Part shown: positions 1 to 5,481 of the stretch, piece by piece
Numbering within the stretch: position 1 is the first letter of the stretch
How the letters are laid out: every line of letters begins with the position of its first letter
From: Scatosoma sp045128175
Lineage (GTDB): Bacteria; Bacillota; Clostridia; Christensenellales; Borkfalkiaceae
Direction: 5' to 3'
Assembly: GCA_045128175.1 (NCBI GenBank)
Contig: JBGVRF010000171.1
Location: forward strand, 1-6,316
Length of the DNA stretch: 6,316 nucleotides
Program-made: the position numbers and the translations under genes
Notes under the pieces: generated by a model
Told to the model about the DNA's origin: nothing
The model's input: the letters and a program-made list of their open reading frames with translations, nothing else
The model's database searches: none

Positions 1-530
1 CCATAGTAGGACGACGCGCCGGGATAGCCGTAATACTTTTCGCTCTCCTCGTCCATATAATAATATTTCAGATCGGAGCGGATCTTGTCCTTTAACCGCA
101 CATCCTCGCCGTTGGGATCCGTTTCGCCTGTGACGAAATCGTAAGACAACGGCTGATTATATACGTCCGTGATATCCAACAACAAGCCTTTCTTTGCAAG
201 ATAATTTGCGTTTGCCGACGTCCCTACGAATACGTCGATGGTCATATCCGCCATATCGTTCTCCAATCCGGAGTCGTATCTTGCGGGAATAACCTTTACC
301 TCTACGCCCATCTTATCCTGTTCAAAGGAATGCGTCTCGTATTTATCCTCGAAGCGCTTCGCCAACGAATAGATGCTGTCCACGCCCGTACCGCCGTCGT
401 AAACGCCGACGTACAGCTGCGTTTTGGTTGCGTCGATCTCGTTTCCGCCGCTGCCCCCACAAGCCGTCAGCGCAGGCATCGTCATCGTCGCCGCAAGCAG
501 CATTGCCATGATCTTTTTGTTTGCTTTCAT
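1..530 (-). CDS. Extracellular sugar-binding lipoprotein of an ABC transporter (partial, N-terminal 176 residues)
   Basis: The visible part is the N-terminus of a family-1 (CUT1-type) solute-binding protein, the lipid-anchored external receptor that hands a sugar to an ABC permease. It starts with a lipoprotein signal peptide (MKANKKIM, a hydrophobic stretch, then the lipobox LTAC with Cys24 as the lipidated residue) and a Gly/Ser-rich linker. The mature domain opens with QLYVGVYDGGTG, followed by a helix (SLAKRFEDKYE) and a strand (VEVKVIP), the usual order in this family. The segment DVFVGTSANANYLAKKGLLLDI matches the conserved 'lies at one end, lists its residence' region of sugar binders. 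ATG 530 is preceded by GGGAGG with a 9-base gap. The gene follows the glycoside-hydrolase-like lipoprotein by 31 bases, so both probably share the promoter at 1935-1963. The C-terminal lobe and any permease genes lie outside the window. The substrate cannot be told. Confidence 0.87.
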   Translation of the reverse strand, partial: MKANKKIMAMLLAATMTMPALTACGGSGGNEIDATKTQLYVGVYDGGTGVDSIYSLAKRFEDKYETHSFEQDKMGVEVKVIPARYDSGLENDMADMTIDVFVGTSANANYLAKKGLLLDITDVYNQPLSYDFVTGETDPNGEDVRLKDKIRSDLKYYYMDEESEKYYGYPGASSYY

Positions 531-561
531 GTTTTTTTTCCTCCCGAAATTTTTACTGTTT

Positions 562-1905
562 TTATAATTGAATAAACACAGCGTCGCCATGCACGATCGA
601 CAGATCGAGCTTGTTGTTTTCCACTTTCAGCGTCTGCTTTTCGCCTTTGATATACGCCGTTACTTCCTGCACGCTCTTATGCATATTCAGCGTAATCTCT
701 ATATCGTCGCGAGGGGTCGTCGGGCTGATCAGCACGCTCTTTTTACCTGTGTCTTTATCCGAAAAACAACCGATGAGGTAACGGTTCCCCTCTACGCTTT
801 GGATCCCGCCGAATTTCGTCAACGCCGTCGAATAGATATCGAAGCCTTCGCGGCGATAATCGTTCATCATAACGCCCACCGCATCCGCATTGAGCAATAC
901 GCTACCGTATTTTTCAAACTCCGCGTTTACCTCCTGCACGTGATAATAGGTATCCGTAGGATTGCCGGCACGATCGATCACCGCGTTTTGAAAGGTATCC
1001 TGTCCGGGCGTCCAATAGCAGAAATATTGCAGCCCCTTCGAACCGAATGCGAGGTTACAGAATACCTGCCAACGAAGATCCTCGCGAGAAGGCGAGCGAC
1101 GGTTCGGCTCGCTGGAGCCCACGGCCATGGTGTAACCGAGCGTCGCGATAAACGACCACATTGGAATCCCCTGTTCCAGCGTCTTTACACGAAGCAGATC
1201 GAGATTGTAGAAAAAGTCGGACATTTCCGTCTGATACCCTACCATCGCGGGATCGTAATCGATCAACGGATAGCTGTCGTAGGAATAGAACGCAGGATCG
1301 ATCTTTTCGTTCCAAATATCGAAATAATCCTCATACCGAGGGCAACCCGTCGCCGCCAACGCGTAGGTCGGAAGCATATTGACGTATGCCAGCTTTTCAG
1401 GATATTTCGCACGATATGCATCGAAGAAATCGCTGAGCGTATCGAAATAGGACGAGCCAGGTTCATCGATAAACAACTGCCCTGCATACGCAGGATGAGA
1501 AGCGAATTTTCCGATCTGCGCCATCGTATTCTCGATGAGGCTTGCATCTTTACTCGTATTATACGCGCGAATATTCTCCTCAATCTCCAACGAGCTGTAT
1601 AGATATTTCAATCCATTCGCCTGACAAGCGTCCAAAACGGCCCGCACCTCTTCGTCCGTATTTTCATTATACCCGAAGCCGTTTACCATGTTGATACCGC
1701 TTTCCGCGATCACACGGAATGCGTCCTCCGTCTGATAACCGTCCGGCGGCGTGACCCACATTCCCACGGGGATCTCCCCCATACCCATCACGTCATACGT
1801 CGCATTGCTGCCGATGGGCGTATCCACAAGCAGGTCTTCTTCTTTGCAAGAACAAAGACAAAATACCGTCATTAACGCCATTGTCGTCGCTATTATCTTT
1901 TTCAT
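562..1905 (-). CDS. Lipoprotein with glycoside-hydrolase-like TIM barrel
   Basis: A 447-residue surface lipoprotein. Residues 1-20 are a type II signal peptide ending in the lipobox LCSC (Cys20). Residues about 45-335 read like an (alpha/beta)8 barrel of the GH-A/GH42-like kind: VGMWVTPPDGY, ESGINMVNGFG, ANGLKYLYSS, then HPAYAGQLFIDEPG with the acidic pair Asp147-Glu148 at a likely beta-4 end, YSYDSYPLI near 208-214, MWSFIATLGY near 249-258 and GSKGLQYFCYW near 288-298. Residues about 340-447 look like a beta-sandwich accessory domain. By inference it trims a glycan at the cell surface for the binding protein encoded just downstream. The Asp-Glu pair is a candidate catalytic site, reminiscent of GH123 and related DEP-motif families, but family membership is not proven. 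ATG 1905 is chosen because GGAGG lies 5 bases upstream and lysines plus a hydrophobic core follow directly. The in-frame ATG at 1923 lacks a ribosome binding site and lies only a few bases from the predicted transcript start. Confidence 0.8.
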   Translation of the reverse strand: MKKIIATTMALMTVFCLCSCKEEDLLVDTPIGSNATYDVMGMGEIPVGMWVTPPDGYQTEDAFRVIAESGINMVNGFGYNENTDEEVRAVLDACQANGLKYLYSSLEIEENIRAYNTSKDASLIENTMAQIGKFASHPAYAGQLFIDEPGSSYFDTLSDFFDAYRAKYPEKLAYVNMLPTYALAATGCPRYEDYFDIWNEKIDPAFYSYDSYPLIDYDPAMVGYQTEMSDFFYNLDLLRVKTLEQGIPMWSFIATLGYTMAVGSSEPNRRSPSREDLRWQVFCNLAFGSKGLQYFCYWTPGQDTFQNAVIDRAGNPTDTYYHVQEVNAEFEKYGSVLLNADAVGVMMNDYRREGFDIYSTALTKFGGIQSVEGNRYLIGCFSDKDTGKKSVLISPTTPRDDIEITLNMHKSVQEVTAYIKGEKQTLKVENNKLDLSIVHGDAVFIQL

Positions 1906-1934
1906 AGCTACCTCCTTTCGCATTTTACATTTTT

Positions 1935-1963
1935 ATTATATAAGATAAACATCGGGCATTCAA
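1935..1963 (-). promoter_or_regulatory. Sigma-A promoter of the lipoprotein operon
   Basis: On the minus strand, TTGAAT (1963-1958) and TATAAT (1940-1935) are separated by exactly 17 bases. Transcription should start near 1928, giving a leader of about 22 bases that contains the GGAGG of the gene starting at 1905. It points away from the AraC gene, the usual layout for a regulator acting on a divergent target. Confidence 0.8.
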
Positions 1964-1988
1964 CCCTATTTTATCACTAAACACACCG

Positions 1989-2044
1989 TTTTTTTAGATT
2001 TTTTCATTTATTTAGGCTTTTTTAACCATTTTTTATTTTTTTTA
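1989..2044. promoter_or_regulatory. Phased T-tracts between divergent promoters (probable curved DNA)
   Basis: Runs of T on the plus strand are centred near 1992, 2001, 2010 (weaker), 2020, 2031 and 2040, close to one helical turn apart. Tracts phased this way are known to bend DNA. The stretch abuts the -35 box at 2045, so it may also act as an UP element for the AraC promoter. Any AraC operator would be expected within 1964-2044, but I see no clean repeated half-site there. Confidence 0.55.
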
Positions 2045-2073
2045 TTGACAAGAAAATATTTATTGGTTATAAT
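2045..2073 (+). promoter_or_regulatory. Consensus sigma-A promoter of the AraC-family gene
   Basis: TTGACA (2045-2050), a 17-base spacer and TATAAT (2068-2073): both hexamers are exact consensus and the spacing is optimal. Seven bases separate the end of the -10 box from the ATG at 2081, so the expected +1 is at or next to the A of the start codon. The mRNA is then leaderless. Confidence 0.85.
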
Positions 2074-2080
2074 CGTATAT

Positions 2081-2917
2081 ATGAAAATACGCTTATTCAA
2101 TGAAGATGAGATCGAAAAAAATCCCTATACGCGATTAAATGTTTTTTGTCCTTCGCAGCCGCCGCACAGCCATACGTTTTTCGAATTTGCGCTGGTGCTG
2201 AACGGCGTATGCCGACATTCGCTCAACGGCAACGCCACGGAAGAACTGCCGCCCGGTACGCTTCTTCTCATACGCCCGAACGAATATCACGAGATCGGCT
2301 TTTCGGGGCGGGATTGTATTTATCGGGATTATTATGTGACGCAGGTAGAAATGCAGAACATCTGCGCCGTGCTCGGCGACGGTTTTTACGACGAACAGAC
2401 GGGCTGCGCGGGCCCCTGCAAAGTCACGCTTACAGTTAACGAACTGGATTCCCTCGCGCATAGATCGGCTTATTTTAACAATGACGCCTATATGTATAAC
2501 GAAAAGCAGGAACAGTTGTCTAGGATGCACCGCGCGATTATCGTCGAGCTGCTGGGAAAGTTCATTGAGCAAAGTATCCCCAAAAACATCGGTGCGCCCG
2601 ATTGGCTGAACGATCTGCACGCGCATTTGACGTATTTTGATTATATCAATCTGTCCTTAGACGAGATCGTAAAAAAGACGGGCTATTCCCACGGATACGT
2701 TTCGCAGATGTTTAAAAAATATTTCAACGTATCTCTAATCAGTTATCATAATAAGAATAAAGTCATCTATTCATGCAAACTGCTCGGCAATATGAAAATC
2801 ATCGATATTTCCTCGATGTTGGGTTGGGAGAATCCAAAAAATTACGCGATCGAATTTAAAAAAGTTTTTGGCTGTTCCCCATCCCAATATCTTAAGGCGG
2901 AACAAAAAGTGAAATAA
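2081..2917 (+). CDS. AraC-family transcriptional regulator
   Basis: A 278-residue one-component regulator of sugar genes. The N-terminal part (about 15-130) is a cupin-like sensor domain: PPHSHTFFEF (27-36) is the characteristic His-containing strand motif, followed by LPPGTLLLIRPNEYHEI. The C-terminal part (about 190-275) holds the paired helix-turn-helix of the family: LSLDEIVKKTGYSHGYVSQMFKKYF for the first HTH and IDISSMLGWENPKNYAIEFKKVFGCSPSQYL for the second, with the usual F(K)KxFGxSPxxY ending. It is transcribed divergently from the lipoprotein operon and most likely activates it in response to a sugar. ATG 2081 is the only sensible start: the open frame upstream (TTG at 2045) is the promoter itself. 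There is no ribosome binding site, consistent with a leaderless message. Confidence 0.92.
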   Translation: MKIRLFNEDEIEKNPYTRLNVFCPSQPPHSHTFFEFALVLNGVCRHSLNGNATEELPPGTLLLIRPNEYHEIGFSGRDCIYRDYYVTQVEMQNICAVLGDGFYDEQTGCAGPCKVTLTVNELDSLAHRSAYFNNDAYMYNEKQEQLSRMHRAIIVELLGKFIEQSIPKNIGAPDWLNDLHAHLTYFDYINLSLDEIVKKTGYSHGYVSQMFKKYFNVSLISYHNKNKVIYSCKLLGNMKIIDISSMLGWENPKNYAIEFKKVFGCSPSQYLKAEQKVK

Positions 2918-3013
2918 TAGGATCAAATCGAAACTGTATGCCCCCTCGAACAAAAAACAGCAAACTCCAAAACGATAGCAAAAATGCTACTGCTCAGGGA
3001 ATTTTAAGCACAA

Positions 3014-3068
3014 GACGACACCTTGACTATACGAGCGCGCGCCTGCGGCGCGCGGCCAAGGTGTCGTC
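3014..3068. repeat. Nested double palindrome in the araC 3' intergenic region
   Basis: An outer 12-base-pair inverted repeat (GACGACACCTTG at 3014-3025 with its complement at 3057-3068) encloses an inner 8-base-pair stem (CGCGCGCC 3036-3043, loop TGC, GGCGCGCG 3047-3054). The arms are separated by 10 unpaired bases on one side and 2 on the other. Only four T follow on the plus strand, so it is a poor terminator. It is very GC-rich beside AT-rich DNA and looks like an intergenic repeat (REP- or MITE-like). Confidence 0.65.
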
Positions 3069-3103
3069 GCTTTTACCGACCAGATTTACCGACTTAAAGA
3101 CCG

Positions 3104-3163
3104 AAAAAAACGGCGGTTTTCGCGCTGACCCGCTTGCGAAAACACCGCCGTTTTCTTTTTTTC
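3104..3163. terminator. Bidirectional Rho-independent terminator
   Basis: AAAACGGCGG-TTTTCGC (3107-3123) pairs with GCGAAAA (3136-3142) and CCGCCGTTTT (3145-3154), with a two-base bulge (CA 3143-3144). On the plus strand it ends in a T run (3151-3162). On the minus strand the A run 3104-3110 becomes seven T. It should stop araC transcripts from the left and rep transcripts from the right. Confidence 0.88.
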
Positions 3164-3188
3164 GGAATCCTCTTTAAGAATTTTCGGA

Positions 3189-3208
3189 CATTTTTGTACG
3201 CAAAAATG
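3189..3208. repeat. Perfect 8-base-pair hairpin
   Basis: CATTTTTG (3189-3196), loop TACG (3197-3200), CAAAAATG (3201-3208). It lies just past the bidirectional terminator, where base composition turns AT-rich. Function unknown; it could mark the edge of the inserted segment. Confidence 0.4.
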
Positions 3209-3246
3209 CGCCATGTACCCCCCTTCATACTGGCGCTGCCACATTC

Positions 3247-3297
3247 GCAACTCTCGTTTCGTTTCTATAATTATAGGAATAGAGGTTGCATTTTTTT
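3247..3297 (+). terminator. Candidate terminator facing the 3' end of rep
   Basis: GCAACTCT (3247-3254) pairs with AGAGGTTGC (3281-3289) with one bulged G, and a T7 run (3291-3297) follows. Inside, TTTCTATAA/TTATAGGAA forms a 9-base-pair stem with no loop bases, built on the exact palindrome CTATAATTATAG (3265-3276). As a plus-strand terminator it would block transcription entering rep in antisense. It could equally be an element-end structure. Confidence 0.4.
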
Positions 3298-4211
3298 ATA
3301 CGCGAAGCCTTTTCTTCTTTCCGTAATCTTTTATATCTCGTTCCCAATCCAAAACATCATCCCATAATACGTACTTCGTCACATAATCAAAATAAGTGCC
3401 TACCTCATCGTTCTCACTAAGTTCTTTACAAATTTCCGCAGGAGTTCCTCTGCTATACAATGCCTTCTCTCCGCTCTTCATTATGTATTTTACCAAGTAT
3501 CTGGACGTTTCCCCACGCTTTAAAAGTATGGGATTCACCTCTTGAAAATCGGACATACCAAAATACTCGTCAAAGAAAGTATTTCCGTACCTGGTACGCC
3601 TCTCGCCCCTTTTTGTACTGTATTCTCTCTTTTTTACAAGCTCTCCTATCATCTCCCCTTCAGGTATGTAAATTAGAGCATGGAAATGCACTGAACCGTT
3701 CAATTCACCATACTCAAACACGCCCATATATTTCCATCCTCTACGGGTATGCAAGTTAGATAAACATTTTCGCAACTTCTTCATAAAACTCTCTTGCGTA
3801 TGCTTTTTTAGGATCGCACGTAAACGTTACGAAATGCGTCCAACGATTCATATTTACTTTACGTTTAAAACGTTTAATCCGTTTCCATAAATTGCGCTGT
3901 TTTTTATCCATCTTTTCCAAGATATATTTCCGCAACGTGGAAGAAGCGGGATAGAGTTTCTCCAATCCCGCTTGTATATAGTCCACCATTTCGTCACCAA
4001 CAAGCCCTTTCCTTTTTGCTTGGAAGTACAGACTGTCGAAAGCAATATCGAAAGCCGTCTGTGCAGGCTTTTTAGGCGGTCTTTTCCCTTTGCTGCGTAC
4101 AATTCGCGTTGCTACGGGGTGATCGCCGTCATGATATATTTTGTACATGTGTCTTTCCGCAAACGGATTATCTCGCAAATAATCCGCTGGTATTAATTTA
4201 GGTTTTTCCAT
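3296..4211 (-). pseudogene. Rolling-circle replication initiator (HUH endonuclease Rep), frameshifted
   Basis: Rep proteins of this type nick one strand at an origin and stay bound through a tyrosine, starting rolling-circle replication of ssDNA phages and small plasmids. The first frame (4211 to the stop at 3756) has a basic N-terminal region and HUH motif 1, HFVTFTCDP (126-134). The second frame (to 3296) has motif 2, VHFHALIY, with metal-binding His175 and His177, and motif 3, YLVKYIMK, with the presumed catalytic Tyr238 and Lys241 (numbering of the joined protein). This arrangement matches Microviridae VP4-like and related plasmid Reps. The two frames join if one base is removed at the A6 run 3804-3809: the reading then becomes DPKK-HTQESF-MKKLRKCLSNL, 304 residues without a stop. 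ATG 4211 has AGGAGG upstream. The break separates motif 1 from motifs 2 and 3, so the gene is either dead, recoded, or hit by a sequencing indel. Confidence 0.85.
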
Positions 4212-4232
4212 ATTGTATCCTCCTTTTGCTCC

Positions 4233-4247
4233 CTACTTATTAAGTAG
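4233..4247. promoter_or_regulatory. 15-base palindrome upstream of rep
   Basis: CTACTTA-T-TAAGTAG is a perfect palindrome with 7-base arms, just ahead of the rep ribosome binding site. Its position fits an operator for autoregulation, or a -10 region (TTAATA on the minus strand) overlapped by one. No convincing -35 box was seen. Confidence 0.5.
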
Positions 4248-4296
4248 AGAAATTTTTTATTTTTTGGGCATTTTTAAAATTTCGCAAATAAATTTG

Positions 4297-4551
4297 CCTA
4301 CACCCTATAAGTGCACACTTTTTTACCATTTGGCTCAATTTCAAGGAAACTTTTTACAAAAAATTTACCCTACACCATATAAGCATACATTTTTTGACTA
4401 TTTGGTCCGCATCTTTGAATTTTTTTCGCAAAGATTTCATCTCCCACAATATATAAGTGAACGTTTTTCTGCTATTTGGTCCGTTTCCCACGACCTTTCC
4501 GCAAAAAATATCTCTACCCTTAACATAGACACTTTTTGGGCATTTGGTCCG
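4297..4551. repeat. Degenerate tandem array, four units of about 70 bases, upstream of rep
   Basis: The core ATTTGGTCCG occurs exactly at 4400, 4474 and 4542, and as ATTTGGCTCA at 4328; spacings are 72, 74 and 68 bases. Upstream in each unit are a C-rich block (CCTACACC at 4297 and 4369, altered at 4441 and 4513), a TATAAG-like block (clearest in the first three) and a run of about five T. The linkers share a TTTCGCAAA-like small palindrome. The first unit carries the hairpin AAGTGCACACTT (4309-4320). A partial fifth unit (CCCTAC at 4231 and GGGCATTT near 4266) adjoins rep. The spacings are not multiples of three and the reading frame of the core changes between units, so this is DNA-level and not protein repetition. 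Lying directly upstream of rep, it is a candidate replication origin (iterons) or control region. Confidence 0.65.
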
Positions 4552-4599
4552 TTAATTTAAAAAATTTTACAATATTTTAATAGTTTTTTATTTTTTGCC

Positions 4600-4706
4600 T
4601 TGGCGTTGTGGCTATTCTCGCATAGCCCAAACCAAACGTCAATGGACAAAAACTTTTGCATATATATATAGCAATAGCCGAGCATTTTTCTGCTCGGCTA
4701 TTTTTT
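4600..4706 (+). ncRNA. Candidate structured small RNA or leader ending in a terminator
   Basis: A first stem-loop pairs TTGGCGTT (4600-4607) with AACGTCAA (4635-4642, one G-U pair), enclosing GGCTAT (4610-4615) / ATAGCC (4622-4627). An AT-rich linker follows, then the terminator hairpin at 4673-4706. No protein-coding sense was found across it. It could be a small RNA, possibly countertranscribed to the rep leader, a leader of the ORF at 4854, or a strand-specific origin hairpin. No clear promoter was identified. Confidence 0.35.
4673..4706 (+). terminator. Rho-independent terminator
   Basis: A perfect 12-base-pair stem, AATAGCCGAGCA (4673-4684) and TGCTCGGCTATT (4691-4702), loop TTTTTC, runs into T6 (4701-4706). 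There is no long T run on the opposite strand, so it acts on plus-strand transcripts. What transcript it ends is unclear, because no plus-strand gene precedes it back to araC. Confidence 0.82.
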
Positions 4707-4853
4707 ATGCACTTTTGCAAAACTTTTTTTCTGCGCTCCGCTCTTCGTTGACTTTTGGAACATTATTCATTCAAGACATGGGTGCCACCTTTGGGTTATG
4801 CGCTTTAGCCCCTGCCGCTCGCGGCAAACAAAAAATCTTGGAGGTATATCTCA

Positions 4854-5030
4854 ATGCTTAACTACTCTAACCCCTACGACGTATTGTCCGAAACTATCTC
4901 TTTTGAGAACGTTCAACTGATGGGTGAAATGATCTCTCTCAAATGTATGCGCGGTCGCTACGTGTATACCCATTTCCCCAATAAGTTCATGTGTGAGCAA
5001 ATGGATTTGGTTGTATTTCCGATTGTATAA
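4854..5030 (+). CDS. Small protein of unknown function (58 residues)
   Basis: ATG 4854 is preceded by TTGGAGG at an 8-9-base distance, one of the better ribosome binding sites in the window, and by a small GC hairpin (TGCCG/CGGCA, 4813-4826). The protein begins MLNYSNPYDVLSETISFENV and continues through MISLKCMRGRYVYTHFPNKFM to VVFPIV; it is not hydrophobic enough for a membrane segment. I do not recognise the family. It lies in the same AT-rich segment as rep but on the opposite strand, so it may be an accessory protein of that element. Downstream, in the +1 frame, 5035-5133 is open and reads protein-like (IEAPILLPDGKYICFNEQSV, then stop), hinting that the ORF may be a shortened relic of a longer gene. 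A 138-codon antisense ORF across the region lacks a ribosome binding site. Confidence 0.5.
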   Translation: MLNYSNPYDVLSETISFENVQLMGEMISLKCMRGRYVYTHFPNKFMCEQMDLVVFPIV

Positions 5031-5193
5031 ATAATTCAATATACCTATTTCAAAGGCTATCTCTACAAAAATAGAGGCGCCTATTTTATTGCCCGACGGC
5101 AAATATATATGTTTCAACGAGCAGAGCGTATAAAAAGAATATTTCAAGCTATACCCACCTAAATTCGTTGAAAAATCAAGGGAAAAACATGCG

Positions 5194-5219
5194 CATTGTC
5201 CCAAATCACTGTCCCAAAT
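5194..5219. repeat. 13-base tandem duplication
   Basis: CATTGTCCCAAAT (5194-5206) is followed directly by CACTGTCCCAAAT (5207-5219), one difference. The complement contains ATTTGGGAC, loosely like the ATTTGGTCC core of the array upstream of rep. Confidence 0.5.
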
Positions 5220-5256
5220 GGGTGTTTTTTGTCCTTTTTTGAGTGATTTTTTGCTG

Positions 5257-5303
5257 TTTTTATTCATTATGCAACAAAAAAGCCAAACTTTTATGAATAA
5301 AAA
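5257..5303. repeat. 11-base inverted repeat
   Basis: TTTTTATTCAT (5257-5267) and its exact complement ATGAATAAAAA (5293-5303) are separated by 25 bases. It has no adjoining T run suited to termination. The function is unknown. Confidence 0.45.
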
Positions 5304-5377
5304 TGCGGTTTTGGTGGAGAGAAAGCCAGTGTGTTTGAACTTGTTGAAAAATTTCCAGACAACATATAAAAATCACA

Positions 5378-5412
5378 AAAGAACATTGTTCCTTTGCATA
5401 AAGAACATTGTT
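5378..5412. promoter_or_regulatory. Paired operator-like repeats ahead of the XRE regulator
   Basis: AAAGAACATTGTT occurs at 5378-5390 and again at 5400-5412, 22 bases (about two helical turns) apart. The core GAACA-T-TGTTC (5381-5391) is palindromic with 5-base arms; the second copy loses the last C. The second copy ends four bases before the -35 box at 5417. This is the expected geometry for a dimeric HTH protein regulating its own promoter. A one-mismatch copy, GAACATTATTC, lies at 4758-4768. Confidence 0.6.
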
Positions 5413-5416
5413 TTTA

Positions 5417-5445
5417 TTGAATTTTGGTAGTATTTATGCTATAAT
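5417..5445 (+). promoter_or_regulatory. Sigma-A promoter of the XRE regulator (extended -10)
   Basis: TTGAAT (5417-5422), a 17-base spacer and TATAAT (5440-5445), with TGC directly before the -10 box (extended -10). The start is expected near 5452, leaving a leader of about 30 bases before the GTG at 5482. Confidence 0.8.
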
Positions 5446-5481
5446 AAATTGAAATTAAATTGGAAAAGTGAGGTTAATATA

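Larger units (their letters stand above)
5031..5377. other. Gene-poor AT-rich stretch with short repeats
   Basis: No convincing gene is seen. It holds a small hairpin (TTGCC/GGCAA, 5089-5102), a 13-base tandem duplication (5194-5219) and an 11-base inverted repeat (5257-5303). Protein-like but stop-interrupted reading in one plus-strand frame (5035-5133, then to about 5190) suggests decayed coding sequence. Confidence 0.4.

Noticed and set aside
568..1602. Long plus-strand ORF (344 codons) across the lipoprotein gene
   Set aside because: It is the antisense shadow of the gene at 562-1905: it has no ribosome binding site, is rich in Arg/His/Ile as expected from a mirror frame, and shows no domain-like sequence.
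1906..1923. ATG at 1923 as start of the lipoprotein
   Set aside because: It would put six charged residues before the signal peptide, lacks a Shine-Dalgarno and lies about five bases from the predicted transcript start; ATG 1905 has GGAGG.
2045..2080. TTG at 2045 as start of the AraC regulator
   Set aside because: These bases are the -35 and -10 boxes themselves.
2938..3177. Plus-strand ORF of 79 codons after araC
   Set aside because: It spans the double palindrome and the terminator, has no ribosome binding site and no protein-like pattern.
3800..3815. Programmed -1 frameshift producing full-length Rep
   Set aside because: The second half of Rep is in the +1 frame relative to the first; a -1 slip on the A6 run would enter the wrong frame.
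4297..4551. CRISPR array
   Set aside because: The repeats are degenerate, the conserved core is only about 10 bases, the linkers resemble each other, and no cas gene is present.
4213..4560. Plus-strand ORF of 115 codons with apparent peptide repeats (TPYKCTLF, TPYKHTFF)
   Set aside because: It is a by-product of the DNA repeat array: the conserved core shifts reading frame between units and spacings are not multiples of three.
4851..5267. Minus-strand ORF of 138 codons
   Set aside because: There is no ribosome binding site before ATG 5267, it lies antisense to the ORF with GGAGG at 4854, and there is no recognisable domain.
5449..5481. TTG at 5449 as start of the XRE regulator
   Set aside because: It lies just ahead of the predicted transcript start and has no ribosome binding site; GTG 5482 has GAGG and starts at the usual position relative to the HTH.
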